Positions 7,226-16,047 of a stretch of DNA of 64,000 nucleotides are shown piece after piece. Positions within the stretch are counted from its first letter, which is position 1. Each line of letters opens with the position of its first letter. This DNA is from Saccharothrix sp. ALI-22-I (GTDB lineage: Bacteria > Actinomycetota > Actinomycetes > Mycobacteriales > Pseudonocardiaceae), in the NCBI RefSeq assembly GCF_001984175.1, contig NZ_MTQP01000066.1, positions 682,001 through 746,000 on the forward strand, read 5' to 3'. A model generated the notes under the pieces. That model ran no database searches, was not told the DNA's origin, and saw only the letters and a list, made by a program, of their open reading frames with translations. The translations under genes were made by a program, and so were the position numbers.

Positions 7226-8659
7226 GTGCTCCGACGAGTGAACCGCCTGGACCTGGCCCTGATGAGGCGTTCCGGCGCCCTGCGGGCGTCGCATGTCGAT
7301 CACGGGATGAAGAGATTGTCACGAGCCGCTAACCACAGCGTCTTGTGGCTTGCCGTGGCCGGCGTGCTGGCCATGCGCAAGGGCGTGACCAGGCGTGCCG
7401 CGTTGCGCGGGGTGGCCGCGATCGCGGGTGCGAGCTTCAGTTCGAGCCTGGTGGCGAAACGGCTGTTCCCGCGCCGCAGGCCGGCCGCCGACCTGCTGCT
7501 GGTGCCGCGCCGGCTGACCAGGCGGCCGAAGTCGTCGTCGTTCCCGTCCGGGCACGCGGCGTCGGCGGCGGCGTTCACCACGGCGTTGGCGATGGAGTCG
7601 CCCGCGCTGGCGGCGGTGGTCGCGCCGGTCGCGGCGGCGGTGGCCTATTCGCGGGTGCACACGGGCGTGCACTGGCCGTCGGACGTGGCCGCGGGCACCG
7701 CGATCGGGATCGGCGCGGGCCTGCTGACCAGGCGTTGGTGGCCGCTGGGGCGGACCGACGCGGCGTCGGCGCGCGAGCACCAGGAGCTGGAGCCGCTGAT
7801 CGACGGCGAGGGTCTGGTCGTCGTGGTGAACCCGAGCGCCGGCCTGGGCGGGGTGGACCCGACCGAAGCCCTGGCGCAGGAGTGGCCGAAAGCCACGATC
7901 GTGGGAATCGAGGATCTCGACACCGTGATCGCCGATCACGCTCCGCGCGCGTTGGGCGTGGCGGGCGGTGACGGCTCGGTGGCCGCGGTCGCGGCGTTGG
8001 CGGCGGCGAACCGGCTGCCGTTGGCGCTGGTCCCGGCCGGGACGTTGAACCACTTCGCCCGGGACGTCGGCGTGCGTGGGCTGGACGACACCGCACGGGC
8101 GGTCGCGGACGGTGAGGGCGTGCTGGTGGACCTGGCCGCTGTGTCCGTGGACGGCGCCCCGCCGCGCTGGTTCGTCAACACCGCGAGCCTCGGCGGCTAC
8201 CCCGACATGGTGCGGCTGCGGGAAAAGTTGCAGGACCGGTGGGGCAAGTGGCCGGCGGCGGCCATCGCGCTGGCCCGCGTGCTGCGCACGTCGCGACCGT
8301 TGCGGGTGGAGCTGAACGGCGAGCCGCAGTTGGTGTGGATGCTGTTCGTCGGCAACGGCCCGTACCGGCCGAAGGGCTTCGCGCCGACCATGCGGCCCGC
8401 CCTGGACGCGGGCCTGATGGACGTGCGGTACATCCGCGCCGACACCCGGTTCTCGCGGGCGCGGTTCTTCATCGGCGCCCTGCTCGGCTCCCTGCACCGC
8501 AGCCGCACGTACCGGCACCTGGAGACGCGGTGGCTGGACGTCCGGCTGCTCGACGACGCGGTGGCGATCGCGACGGACGGCGAGGTCGGCCCCACGGGCT
8601 CCACGTTCGAGTTCCGCGCCCGCCCCGCGGCCTTGGCCGTGTACCGGTCCCCGCTGTGA
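7226..8659 (+). CDS. PAP2 phosphatase / diacylglycerol kinase-like fusion protein
   Basis: This 477-residue protein joins two lipid-phosphate enzymes. Residues about 70-165 carry the PAP2 acid-phosphatase motifs KRLFPRRRP, SFPSGHAASAAAF and SRVHTGVHWPSDV. Residues about 190-475 form a diacylglycerol-kinase catalytic domain with VVNPSAGLGG, the GGDGS nucleotide loop and PAGTLNHFARD. One half would remove phosphate from a lipid or prenyl phosphate and the other would add phosphate to a lipid such as diacylglycerol or sphingosine-type substrates. Hydrophobic helices in the first half suggest membrane association. No partner genes are adjacent. The substrate cannot be deduced. Confidence 0.87.
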   Translation: MLRRVNRLDLALMRRSGALRASHVDHGMKRLSRAANHSVLWLAVAGVLAMRKGVTRRAALRGVAAIAGASFSSSLVAKRLFPRRRPAADLLLVPRRLTRRPKSSSFPSGHAASAAAFTTALAMESPALAAVVAPVAAAVAYSRVHTGVHWPSDVAAGTAIGIGAGLLTRRWWPLGRTDAASAREHQELEPLIDGEGLVVVVNPSAGLGGVDPTEALAQEWPKATIVGIEDLDTVIADHAPRALGVAGGDGSVAAVAALAAANRLPLALVPAGTLNHFARDVGVRGLDDTARAVADGEGVLVDLAAVSVDGAPPRWFVNTASLGGYPDMVRLREKLQDRWGKWPAAAIALARVLRTSRPLRVELNGEPQLVWMLFVGNGPYRPKGFAPTMRPALDAGLMDVRYIRADTRFSRARFFIGALLGSLHRSRTYRHLETRWLDVRLLDDAVAIATDGEVGPTGSTFEFRARPAALAVYRSPL

Positions 8660-8745
8660 GCCGCCGCCTTCCGGTGGTCCGCGAAGCCGCACTCCCTGAG
8701 ACCCGATTGGCCGCGTCGCGTCGTCACGCGGCCAACCGAGGCCGG

Positions 8746-9810
8746 TCAACCGAGCGGGATGCTGACGACAGTGCCGCCTCCCGGGCACACGCCGCAGTTG
8801 GAGACGTACGCCTCGTGGTCCCGGATCGTCAGGCCACCGGGCATGGTCAGCCCTTCCTGCGCGATGATCGTGCGCGAGCCGTCGTGGTTCACCCGGATCA
8901 GCGCGCCGGTCGGGTCACCCGAGAGCAGCCCGTTGTGCGAGATCTCCAGCACGTAGAGCCGGTTCTTGTGGTCGAAGGCGATGTCGACGATGTTGGTGAA
9001 GCCGTCGGCGATCACCCTGGGCCCCTGCCCCGGCACGACGCGGTGCACGCGTGCCTTACCTGGCGGGAACGGGAAGCCGGTGAGCTCACCGACGTAGAAG
9101 GCGCCGTCCCGCTCCACGACCGAAGTGGGCACCGACTGCACCGGTTGGCCGTCGATGGTCCGGGTGTCGAAGACGGCGAGGGTGCGGATCGCGTGGCGGC
9201 CGAAGACCCGCAGCAGGGAGTTGCCGCCCGCGTCGACGACCACCTGACCGGCCGACGTGGCGACCACCGAGTTCGGGTTGGTGTCCGGCAGGCCGCCGTC
9301 GGGGTTCTGCTCCGCCTCGAACGCGCCGATGTCGGCCACTTGCTTCCAGCCGCCGTGGCCGTGCCGGCGCAGGAGCCAGCCGGACGCGTTCCGGCCCAGC
9401 GGCGGGAGGTCGTTGCGCACGGCGGGATCGGCGCCCAGGCCGACGGTGAAGTACAGCCCGCCGTGACCTTGCGGGTCCACGTCGCTCGGGCCGAGCGCGG
9501 CGGAGCCGTCCCGCCCGGCGATCGAGGGCAGGCCGGTGATCACCCGGCTCTGCTCGCCCTTGGCGACTCTGGTGATGGCGCCGGTGGCGCCGAAGCACAC
9601 CTCGTCGCCTTCAGGGCCGGGGATGCACGGCCCTTCCCCGCCCCGGCCGGACTCGGCGACGTAGAGCGCACCGTCATGGGCGAACGCCAGGCCGCGGGGG
9701 TTGTTCAACCCCTCGGCCACCACTGTCCACGGTTCTTCGGCAGTCGCGGTCGCGGGTGTCAGCACAGCTGCGACGATCGCGCCCACGGCGGCGAGTATTC
9801 GGGTTCTCAT
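8746..9810 (-). CDS. secreted ScyD/ScyE-like beta-propeller protein
   Basis: The product starts with a signal peptide (MRTRILAAVGAIVAAVLTPATATA) and continues with repeated propeller-like blades (NNPRGLAFAHDGALYVAES; NIVDIAFDHKNRLYVLEIS). It resembles the ScyD/ScyE family, secreted NHL-type propellers first named from the cyanobacterial scytonemin cluster. Length is 354 residues. Cys pairs (CIPGPEGDEVC; SNCGVCPGG) suggest disulfides. The ATG at 9810 is chosen because GAGGAG precedes it by 8 nt; the longer frame upstream lacks a signal peptide. No pathway is evident from the neighbours. Role unknown. Confidence 0.83.
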   Translation of the reverse strand: MRTRILAAVGAIVAAVLTPATATAEEPWTVVAEGLNNPRGLAFAHDGALYVAESGRGGEGPCIPGPEGDEVCFGATGAITRVAKGEQSRVITGLPSIAGRDGSAALGPSDVDPQGHGGLYFTVGLGADPAVRNDLPPLGRNASGWLLRRHGHGGWKQVADIGAFEAEQNPDGGLPDTNPNSVVATSAGQVVVDAGGNSLLRVFGRHAIRTLAVFDTRTIDGQPVQSVPTSVVERDGAFYVGELTGFPFPPGKARVHRVVPGQGPRVIADGFTNIVDIAFDHKNRLYVLEISHNGLLSGDPTGALIRVNHDGSRTIIAQEGLTMPGGLTIRDHEAYVSNCGVCPGGGTVVSIPLG

Positions 9811-10008
9811 CCGTCGACTCCTCTCGTAGTGACACCCCCCGAGGGAGTCTGCGCCGAACGGCCTAATCCGGCCATCGATCCACCCGGTCGGGCGACACCC
9901 ACGCCTGGGCTCCACCCGACCAGAGAGTTGAGGTTTGACGCCGGACAACAGCGCGCCGGAACGCCTGTTCGGCCGTGACGTGGAAGCCCGGACCTGGTCA
10001 CTCGATCT

Positions 10009-12837
10009 CTAGCCGGTCTCCCGGATCGACAGCAGGTGCTCGACGCCGCCGAGGAAGTTGTCCAGCCCTTCGCCGTACACCGCCTCGGCGATCGCCATCC
10101 CACGCTCATGCGCGGCGCGTGCCTCTTCGGTCAGGTCGAGGTCGAGCAGCACGCGGGCGAGGTAAAGCGAGATGGCGGCGACGCGGGGATCGTCAGGTCC
10201 GCCGACGACCTCCAGCGCGCGTTCCAAGTGCGTCCGAGCCTCGACCGACCGCCCCTCCGCACGCAGGGTGAGCGCCAGGAACTGCCGGATCGAGACCACC
10301 TCCGGGTGTTCCGGCCCGAAAGCGCCCTCGTAGATGGCGACCGCACGTTCGTAGGCCGGTCGGGCTTCGGACAGCTTGCCGAGCATGAAGGAGATGTTGG
10401 CCGACTGTGCCAGGAGACCGGCCACGTGGGGGTGCCCGGCACCCAGCGCGGCCTGCTTGATCTCCAGTGCGCGGGCGTACGTCCGCCGGGCCTGCTCGAA
10501 GCGACCCTGCCGGAACAGGTTCGAGCCGACGACGCCGAGCACGTCGGCGACCGCCGGGTGCTCCGGCCCGTGTACGGCCTCGGCGATGCGCAAGGCGCGT
10601 TCCAGGACCGGCAACGCCTCCGCGGGTCGCCCCAATCCGTCGAGAGCCGCGCCGAGGTTGGCCAGCGGTACGGCCAATTCGGCGTGGTCGGGCCCGTGGG
10701 CGGCCTCGACGCACGCGACCGCGCGTTCGAACAGCGGTAGCGCCTCCGCGAACCGCTCCAGATCGCACAGCGCGACGCCGAGGTTGCCGATGCGGTCGGC
10801 CACGACCGGGTGATCAGGCCCGTACGTCTCCTCCGCCATGGCCGCCGCACGCTGGTGCAGCGAAATCGCCTTGGCCGGGTGTCCCGCGACCCGCCACGCG
10901 TTGGCCTGGCTGTTGAGGGTCGCCCCGAACTGCGGGTGAGTGGACCCGTAGACCGCTTCGGTGATCTCCAGCACTCGTCGGAGGTATGGCTGGGCGCCGA
11001 TCGAGTCACCCACGGCGATCAGCACATCGCCGACGGCGCTCAACGCCGCGACGACGCCGGAGTGCTCGGGCCCGTAGGCGCTCTCCACGATGGCCAGGGC
11101 GCGTTCGAGCAACGGCCGGGCCGAGGTGGGTCTGCCGAGCAAGCGGTGCGCTTGGGCGAGGAGTTGGAGGACGCCTGCGGTCTCCAGGTGATCCGGCCCG
11201 CGTGCCACCTCGGTGGCGGCGACACCGCGTTCCAGCAGCGGCACGGCTTCGGCATACCTGCCCTGTGCGAGCAGGATTCCGCCGTAGTGGGTCATGTGGG
11301 AAGGGCCGAGGTCGAGGTTCTTCCCGGCGATCCGAAGCGCCCGGTCGAACAGCGATCTCGCTTCCTGGGGACGTCCGGCCGACTGCAGTGACGCGCTGAG
11401 TTGGATCAGCGCCATGGTGAGGTGGTCCGCGTGGACGTCGGGAGTGGCGTTGCAGAGCGCCAGCGCCCGCTGGGCGAGGCCGAGCGCGTCCGTGTGCCTC
11501 CCGAGCGCGTGTAGCGCGCTCCAAAGCTTGTTCATCACGACGATGGGGCGCGGGCCATCGGGATCCAGCGCCGCCAGCGCCCGTTCGAGCAAGGTGTGGG
11601 CGTCCGCCACCCTGCCGTGTTCCAGCAGGTAGGTGCCCGCGCGCTCCAGCAACATGGCGTCCACCGACGAGTCCTCGCACACGGCCAGCACGTGCGGGAG
11701 GAGTGCACGCCACCGAGGCCAGTTCTCCGGGGTGCCGACGACCTTCTCGGGCAGATCGGCCAGCAGCAGCTCCTGGCAGGTTGACCGGTCGCCCGGCGAG
11801 CGGGCGACCAGTGCCTGTTGGAGCAGCCGGTGGACGATCGTCACCTCGCGACCGGCCCGCCGCACGAGGAACCGGTCCACCAGGACGCCGACGGTGTTCG
11901 CCCAGGCCAGCGGGTCGGTCACCACCTCCGCCAACGGCGCGGGCAGCACCTCGGAGTGCTTGGTGAACAGGTCCAGCGGCACGGGTTCGGGCGCGAGTCG
12001 GGCCAGCAGGTCGAGCAGCGGCACGGCGGCCGGCGCCTGCTCCGCCACGGCGGCCAGCGACAGGTCCCACAGCGTCGCCAGGGTGTCCTGCCGGTCGGCG
12101 ATCCGGCCGTGCCCGATCATCTCCGCGGTGCGGGTGCGCAGCAGGTCGAGGTAGTCCTCGACCGGCAGTCCGGACGCGTCCAGGTAGGCGGAGGCCTGCT
12201 CGATCGCCAACGGGAGGTCGCCGAAGAACTCCGCCAGCCCGGCGGCCGACGGTTCGGCGATCTCGGGCACGCGCCGCCGCAGCAGTGCCACGCTCTCCGA
12301 CCGGCTCAGCACGTCCACGTCCAGCACCGCACCCAGGGCCGTGAAGCCCGCCCGACGGGTCGTGATCAGCACCCGCCCGCCCGAGGGCAGGAACTCGCGG
12401 ACGGCGGCCGGGTCGTCGGCGTTGTCGAAGACCAGCAGCGAACGCCGCCCGTGCAGCGCGGCCAGCACGACGGCGGTCATCGCGACCGGGTCGTCCTCAC
12501 TCGGCAGCCCGAGCGCCCGCCCGAGGTCGGCCAGGTGGTCCGGGATGAGAGTGGATTGTTCGGCAGGCACCCACCACACCACGTCGAAGGTGGCGGCGAC
12601 GCGGTGTGCGTACGCCAGGGCCAGCTGCGTCTTGCCCACGCCGCCCATGCCCCTCAGCGTGAGCACCGACGGAACGTCGTCCAAGGCGGCCAGCAGCTCG
12701 GTGCGGCCGGTGAAGTTCGGGTTGGGTGGCGGGAGGTGCCGTGCGACCCCGTTGCGCCTCGGGTGGACGTGGACGTGGATGTCCCGGCCGGCCTGGTAGA
12801 CGGTGGCGCCGTCGGAGGCCGTCGCCTGTTGGGACAC
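10009..12837 (-). CDS. STAND-type NB-ARC ATPase with C-terminal TPR array
   Basis: A 942-residue signal-transduction NTPase. After a short N-terminus with the motif VYQAGRDIHVHVHPRR comes an NB-ARC-like domain. It has a P-loop GMGGVGKT near residues 63-70, Walker B SLLVFDNADD near 133, and the sensor GRVLITTRR. A winged-helix/arm region follows, then from about residue 390 to the end a long array of kinesin-light-chain-like TPRs (repeats containing YGPEHP, GPDHP). Such proteins oligomerise on ligand binding and act as regulators or defence sensors. No effector domain is recognisable. Several GTG starts are possible; 12837 is chosen since it gives the usual N-terminus. It is divergent from gylR. 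Confidence 0.85.
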   Translation of the reverse strand: MSQQATASDGATVYQAGRDIHVHVHPRRNGVARHLPPPNPNFTGRTELLAALDDVPSVLTLRGMGGVGKTQLALAYAHRVAATFDVVWWVPAEQSTLIPDHLADLGRALGLPSEDDPVAMTAVVLAALHGRRSLLVFDNADDPAAVREFLPSGGRVLITTRRAGFTALGAVLDVDVLSRSESVALLRRRVPEIAEPSAAGLAEFFGDLPLAIEQASAYLDASGLPVEDYLDLLRTRTAEMIGHGRIADRQDTLATLWDLSLAAVAEQAPAAVPLLDLLARLAPEPVPLDLFTKHSEVLPAPLAEVVTDPLAWANTVGVLVDRFLVRRAGREVTIVHRLLQQALVARSPGDRSTCQELLLADLPEKVVGTPENWPRWRALLPHVLAVCEDSSVDAMLLERAGTYLLEHGRVADAHTLLERALAALDPDGPRPIVVMNKLWSALHALGRHTDALGLAQRALALCNATPDVHADHLTMALIQLSASLQSAGRPQEARSLFDRALRIAGKNLDLGPSHMTHYGGILLAQGRYAEAVPLLERGVAATEVARGPDHLETAGVLQLLAQAHRLLGRPTSARPLLERALAIVESAYGPEHSGVVAALSAVGDVLIAVGDSIGAQPYLRRVLEITEAVYGSTHPQFGATLNSQANAWRVAGHPAKAISLHQRAAAMAEETYGPDHPVVADRIGNLGVALCDLERFAEALPLFERAVACVEAAHGPDHAELAVPLANLGAALDGLGRPAEALPVLERALRIAEAVHGPEHPAVADVLGVVGSNLFRQGRFEQARRTYARALEIKQAALGAGHPHVAGLLAQSANISFMLGKLSEARPAYERAVAIYEGAFGPEHPEVVSIRQFLALTLRAEGRSVEARTHLERALEVVGGPDDPRVAAISLYLARVLLDLDLTEEARAAHERGMAIAEAVYGEGLDNFLGGVEHLLSIRETG

Positions 12838-12911
12838 CCGGCCATCCGCTCCTCGCACCGCCCCATCCAACCCGACAACCCACCTTCGCCGCCCGCAACT
12901 CTGCGGACACG

Positions 12912-12950
12912 CGCACCATTCGACATAGTCGAACAGATTCGCGCTAGAGT
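12912..12950 (+). promoter_or_regulatory. gylR promoter with IclR-type operator
   Basis: A perfect inverted repeat TTCGAC-ATA-GTCGAA (12919-12933), preceded by CGCACC, overlaps the expected -35 region. The -10 TAGAGT (12945-12950) is 6 nt before the GTG at 12957, so the message should be leaderless. Nearly the same block recurs before glpF at 13771-13792, which points to the IclR protein as the ligand of both. Confidence 0.75.
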
Positions 12951-12956
12951 GACCGC

Positions 12957-13718
12957 GTGCCCGGTCCCATTCAGTCCATCGAACGGGCAGCCGCGGTGTT
13001 GCGGCTGCTGGCCAGTGGTGCGCGGCAGATGGGGGTCGCGGAGTTGGCGCGGGCCCTCGAACTGCCCAAACCGACCGTCCACGGCATCCTGCGGACACTC
13101 CAGCTCGTCGGGTTCGTGGAGCAGTCGCCGGACACGGGCAAGTACCAGCTCGGCGCGGCCCTGTTCCACATCGGCAGCAGCTACCTCGACGGCAACGAGC
13201 TGCGCACACGTGCGCTGAACTGGTCGGACTCGCTGGCCTCGCGCAGCATGGAGAGCGTCCGCATCGGCACCCTGCACGAGAACCAGGTCCTGGTCGTGCA
13301 CCACGTGTTCCGCCCGGACAACTCCCGCCAGGTCCTCGAAGTCGGCGCCCTGCTCCCCTCGCACGCCAGCGCGTTGGGCAAGGTCCTGCTCGCCGACGAC
13401 CCCGTCGGCCTCACCGACGACGAGCCGCTCAAGGCCTACACGCCCGCCACGATCACCGATCCCGATCGGCTCGGCGACGCGTTGGAGCAGGTGAGACAAC
13501 GTGGCTGGGCTTCGGATGTCGAGGAGCTGGTGGAGGGCGAGGTGTCGCTGGCCGCGCCCATCCGGGACCGGCGGGCGGTGACGGTCGGCGCGGTCGGGAT
13601 TTCGGGACCGGTCGAGCGGCTGTGCGACGAGAACAAGCAGCCGCGCACCGAACTGGTGTCCTACGTCCGCGAGGCCGCGCGGTCCATCTCGCGTGAGCTC
13701 GGCGCCATCCCCTGGTAA
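12957..13718 (+). CDS. gylR: IclR-family regulator of glycerol operon (GylR-like)
   Basis: The 253-residue product has an IclR winged helix at residues about 5-65 (SIERAAAVLRLLASG, VAELARALELPKPTVHGILR) and an IclR effector domain (about 75-250) with the typical LPSHASALGKVLLA stretch. It sits directly upstream of glpF-glpK-glpD, the same arrangement as Streptomyces gylR-gylCABX, where the regulator represses glycerol use. Matching palindromes precede both this gene and glpF, supporting autoregulation and operon control. The GTG start lies 6 nt after the -10. The effector is probably glycerol-3-phosphate, by family analogy. Confidence 0.9.
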   Translation: MPGPIQSIERAAAVLRLLASGARQMGVAELARALELPKPTVHGILRTLQLVGFVEQSPDTGKYQLGAALFHIGSSYLDGNELRTRALNWSDSLASRSMESVRIGTLHENQVLVVHHVFRPDNSRQVLEVGALLPSHASALGKVLLADDPVGLTDDEPLKAYTPATITDPDRLGDALEQVRQRGWASDVEELVEGEVSLAAPIRDRRAVTVGAVGISGPVERLCDENKQPRTELVSYVREAARSISRELGAIPW

Positions 13719-13770
13719 AGCGGGTGTTTCCGAGGGTTGACAACTTGTGAGCGTCGGCACAGGATTCACG

Positions 13771-13792
13771 CGCACCGTACGACATTGTCGAA
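13771..13792 (+). promoter_or_regulatory. second IclR/GylR-type operator, before glpF
   Basis: CGCACC is followed by TACGAC-ATT-GTCGAA (13778-13792). It matches the gylR operator at 12 of 15 core positions plus the flanking CGCACC. It is 29 bp upstream of the glpF ATG, in place to control the glp operon. Confidence 0.72.
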
Positions 13793-13820
13793 CGGCATTC
13801 AGGCCAGAGAGGGCGCGTGG

Positions 13821-14531
13821 ATGACCAACCAGTCGATCTTCATCGGTGAGTTCCTGGGCACCGCACTGCTGTTGCTGATGGGCAACGGCGTCGTGGCGGG
13901 CGTCGTGTTGGCGAAGTCGAAGTCGAACGGCGCCGGCTGGGCGGTGATCACGTTCGGCTGGGGCTTCGCGGTACTCGCGGGCGCCTACGCCGTCGCACCG
14001 CTGTCCGGCGCACACCTCAACCCGGCGGTCACCCTCGGCCTGGCCATCCACAACGGCGACTGGAGCACCGTCCCGCTGTACCTGGCCGCCCAGTTCCTCG
14101 GCGCGTTCACCGGTGCCGTGCTGTGCTACCTCGCCTACCTCGGCCAGTTCCGCGCCAACACCGGCGAGGTGCTCGGCATCTTCGCCACCGGCCCCGAGAT
14201 CCGCCACCGGGTGCAGAACCTGACCACCGAGGTCATCGCCACGTTCGTGCTGGTGTTCGTCATCCTGGCGACCGGCCAGACCAAGGGCCTGGAGACCTCC
14301 GGCACCGGCGTGCTGATCGTCGCCCTGCTGGTCGTCGGCATCGGCATGTCCCTCGGCGGGCCCACCGGCTACGCCATCAACCCCGCGCGCGACCTCGGTC
14401 CCCGCATCGCGCACGCCGTCCTGCCGATCCCCGGGAAGGGTGCGTCGGACTGGGGATACGCCTGGATCCCCGTCGTTGGTCCGCTGATCGGTGGAGCACT
14501 TGCCGGTCTGGTCGACATCGCCGTCTTCTGA
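13821..14531 (+). CDS. glpF: glycerol uptake facilitator (aquaglyceroporin)
   Basis: GlpF is a membrane channel that lets glycerol diffuse into the cell. The 236-residue product has six hydrophobic helices and both aquaporin NPA boxes: HLNPAVTLG near residue 70 and INPARDLGPR near 190. The Asp after NPAR is typical of glycerol-conducting members. The ATG at 13821 is chosen over an upstream in-frame start because GAGAGG lies just before it and the protein then begins directly at the first helix (IFIGEFLGTALLLLMGNG). First gene of glpFKD, 19 nt before glpK, under the upstream GylR-type operator. Confidence 0.95.
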   Translation: MTNQSIFIGEFLGTALLLLMGNGVVAGVVLAKSKSNGAGWAVITFGWGFAVLAGAYAVAPLSGAHLNPAVTLGLAIHNGDWSTVPLYLAAQFLGAFTGAVLCYLAYLGQFRANTGEVLGIFATGPEIRHRVQNLTTEVIATFVLVFVILATGQTKGLETSGTGVLIVALLVVGIGMSLGGPTGYAINPARDLGPRIAHAVLPIPGKGASDWGYAWIPVVGPLIGGALAGLVDIAVF

Positions 14532-14550
14532 GCCAATGAGGAGCAAGCCC

Positions 14551-16041
14551 GTGAACACTTACATCGCCGCCATCGACCAGGGCACCACCTCGTCGAGGTG
14601 CATCGTCTTCGACCACGGGGGCGCGATCGTGTCCGTGTCCCAGAAGGAGCACCGGCAGATCTTCCCCAAGCCCGGCTGGGTCGAGCACGACGCCGAGGAG
14701 ATCTGGGCCAACGTGCTGGACGTCGTGCACGGCGCGCTGCAGAAGGCGTCGCTGACCGTGCACGACCTCGCCGCCGTCGGCATCACCAACCAGCGCGAGA
14801 CCACGCTGGTCTGGGACAAGGCCACCGGCAAGCCCGTGCACAACGCGATCGTCTGGCAGGACACCCGCACCGACCAGCTCGTCAAGGAACTCGGCGAGCA
14901 GAACCGGTTCCGGGACAAGTGCGGCCTGCCGCTGGCCACCTACTTCTCCGGCCCCAAGGTCCGCTGGCTGCTCGACCACGTCGACGGCCTGCGTGAGCGC
15001 GGCGAACGCGGCGAGGTGCTGTTCGGCACCATGGACACCTGGCTGATCTGGAAGCTCACCGGCCGCCACGTCACCGACGTCACCAACGCCAGCCGCACCA
15101 TGCTGATGAACCTGGAGACGCTGGACTGGGACGACGAGCTGGTCGACGCGATCGGTGTGCCCAAGGCGATGCTGCCGGAGATCCGCTCGTCCGCCGAGGT
15201 CTACGGCACCGCGACCGGCACGCTGGAGGGCGTCCCGGTGGCGTCCGCGCTCGGCGACCAGCAGGCGGCGCTGTTCGGCCAGACCTGCTACTCCCCCGGC
15301 GAGGGCAAGTGCACCTACGGCACCGGCAGCTTCCTGCTGGTCAACACCGGTGACAAGCCGGTCGTCTCGGAGAACGGCCTGCTCACCACGGTCGGCTACA
15401 AGATCGGCGACCAGCCGGCGGCGTACGCGCTGGAAGGCGCGATCGCCGTCACCGGCGCGTTGGTGCAGTGGTTCCGGGACAAGATGGGGCTGATCTCCAG
15501 CGCTCCCGAGATCGAGACGCTGGCCCGGTCGGTGGAGGACAACGGCGGCGCGTACTTCGTGCCCGCGTTCTCCGGTCTGTTCGCGCCGCACTGGCGGTCC
15601 GACGCACGCGGCATCATCGCGGGCCTGACCGGCTACATCGACAAGGGCCACATCGCCCGCGCGGTGCTGGAGGCAACGGCCTGGCAGACCCGCGAGGTCG
15701 TGGACGCGATGAACGCCGACTCGGGCGTCGAGCTGGTCGCGTTGAAGGTCGACGGCGGCATGACGGCGAACAACCTGCTCATGGGCTTCCTGTCGGACGT
15801 GCTGGACGTGCCGGTGGTGCGGCCGATCGTCGCCGAGACCACGTGTCTGGGCGCGGCCTACGCGGCGGGCCTCGCGGTCGGCTACTGGTCGGACACCGAG
15901 AGCCTGCGCGAGAACTGGCACAAGGCGGCCGAGTGGCTGCCGACCATGGACGCGCGGACCCGCGACAAGGGCTACCGCAAGTGGAAGAAGGCGGTCGAGC
16001 GGACCGTCGGCTGGATTGACGAGGACGACAACGATGAGTGA
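14551..16041 (+). CDS. glpK: glycerol kinase
   Basis: GlpK phosphorylates glycerol to glycerol-3-phosphate with ATP, trapping it in the cell. The 496-residue product carries the FGGY kinase signatures: DQGTTSSRCIVFD at the N-terminus, GITNQRETT and WQDTRT near residue 100, YGTGSFLL, and GLFAPHWRSDARG, with a full-length C-terminal domain. The GTG at 14551 is preferred because GAGGAG lies 8 nt upstream; an in-frame ATG at 14536 would put that site inside the coding sequence. It ends 6 nt before glpD, so the two are cotranscribed. Confidence 0.97.
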   Translation: MNTYIAAIDQGTTSSRCIVFDHGGAIVSVSQKEHRQIFPKPGWVEHDAEEIWANVLDVVHGALQKASLTVHDLAAVGITNQRETTLVWDKATGKPVHNAIVWQDTRTDQLVKELGEQNRFRDKCGLPLATYFSGPKVRWLLDHVDGLRERGERGEVLFGTMDTWLIWKLTGRHVTDVTNASRTMLMNLETLDWDDELVDAIGVPKAMLPEIRSSAEVYGTATGTLEGVPVASALGDQQAALFGQTCYSPGEGKCTYGTGSFLLVNTGDKPVVSENGLLTTVGYKIGDQPAAYALEGAIAVTGALVQWFRDKMGLISSAPEIETLARSVEDNGGAYFVPAFSGLFAPHWRSDARGIIAGLTGYIDKGHIARAVLEATAWQTREVVDAMNADSGVELVALKVDGGMTANNLLMGFLSDVLDVPVVRPIVAETTCLGAAYAAGLAVGYWSDTESLRENWHKAAEWLPTMDARTRDKGYRKWKKAVERTVGWIDEDDNDE

Positions 16042-16047
16042 GCAGCG

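Noticed and set aside
5037..7241. 734-codon plus-strand frame opposite pafA and the ArsR gene
   Set aside because: Antisense shadow; pafA on the minus strand is unambiguous.
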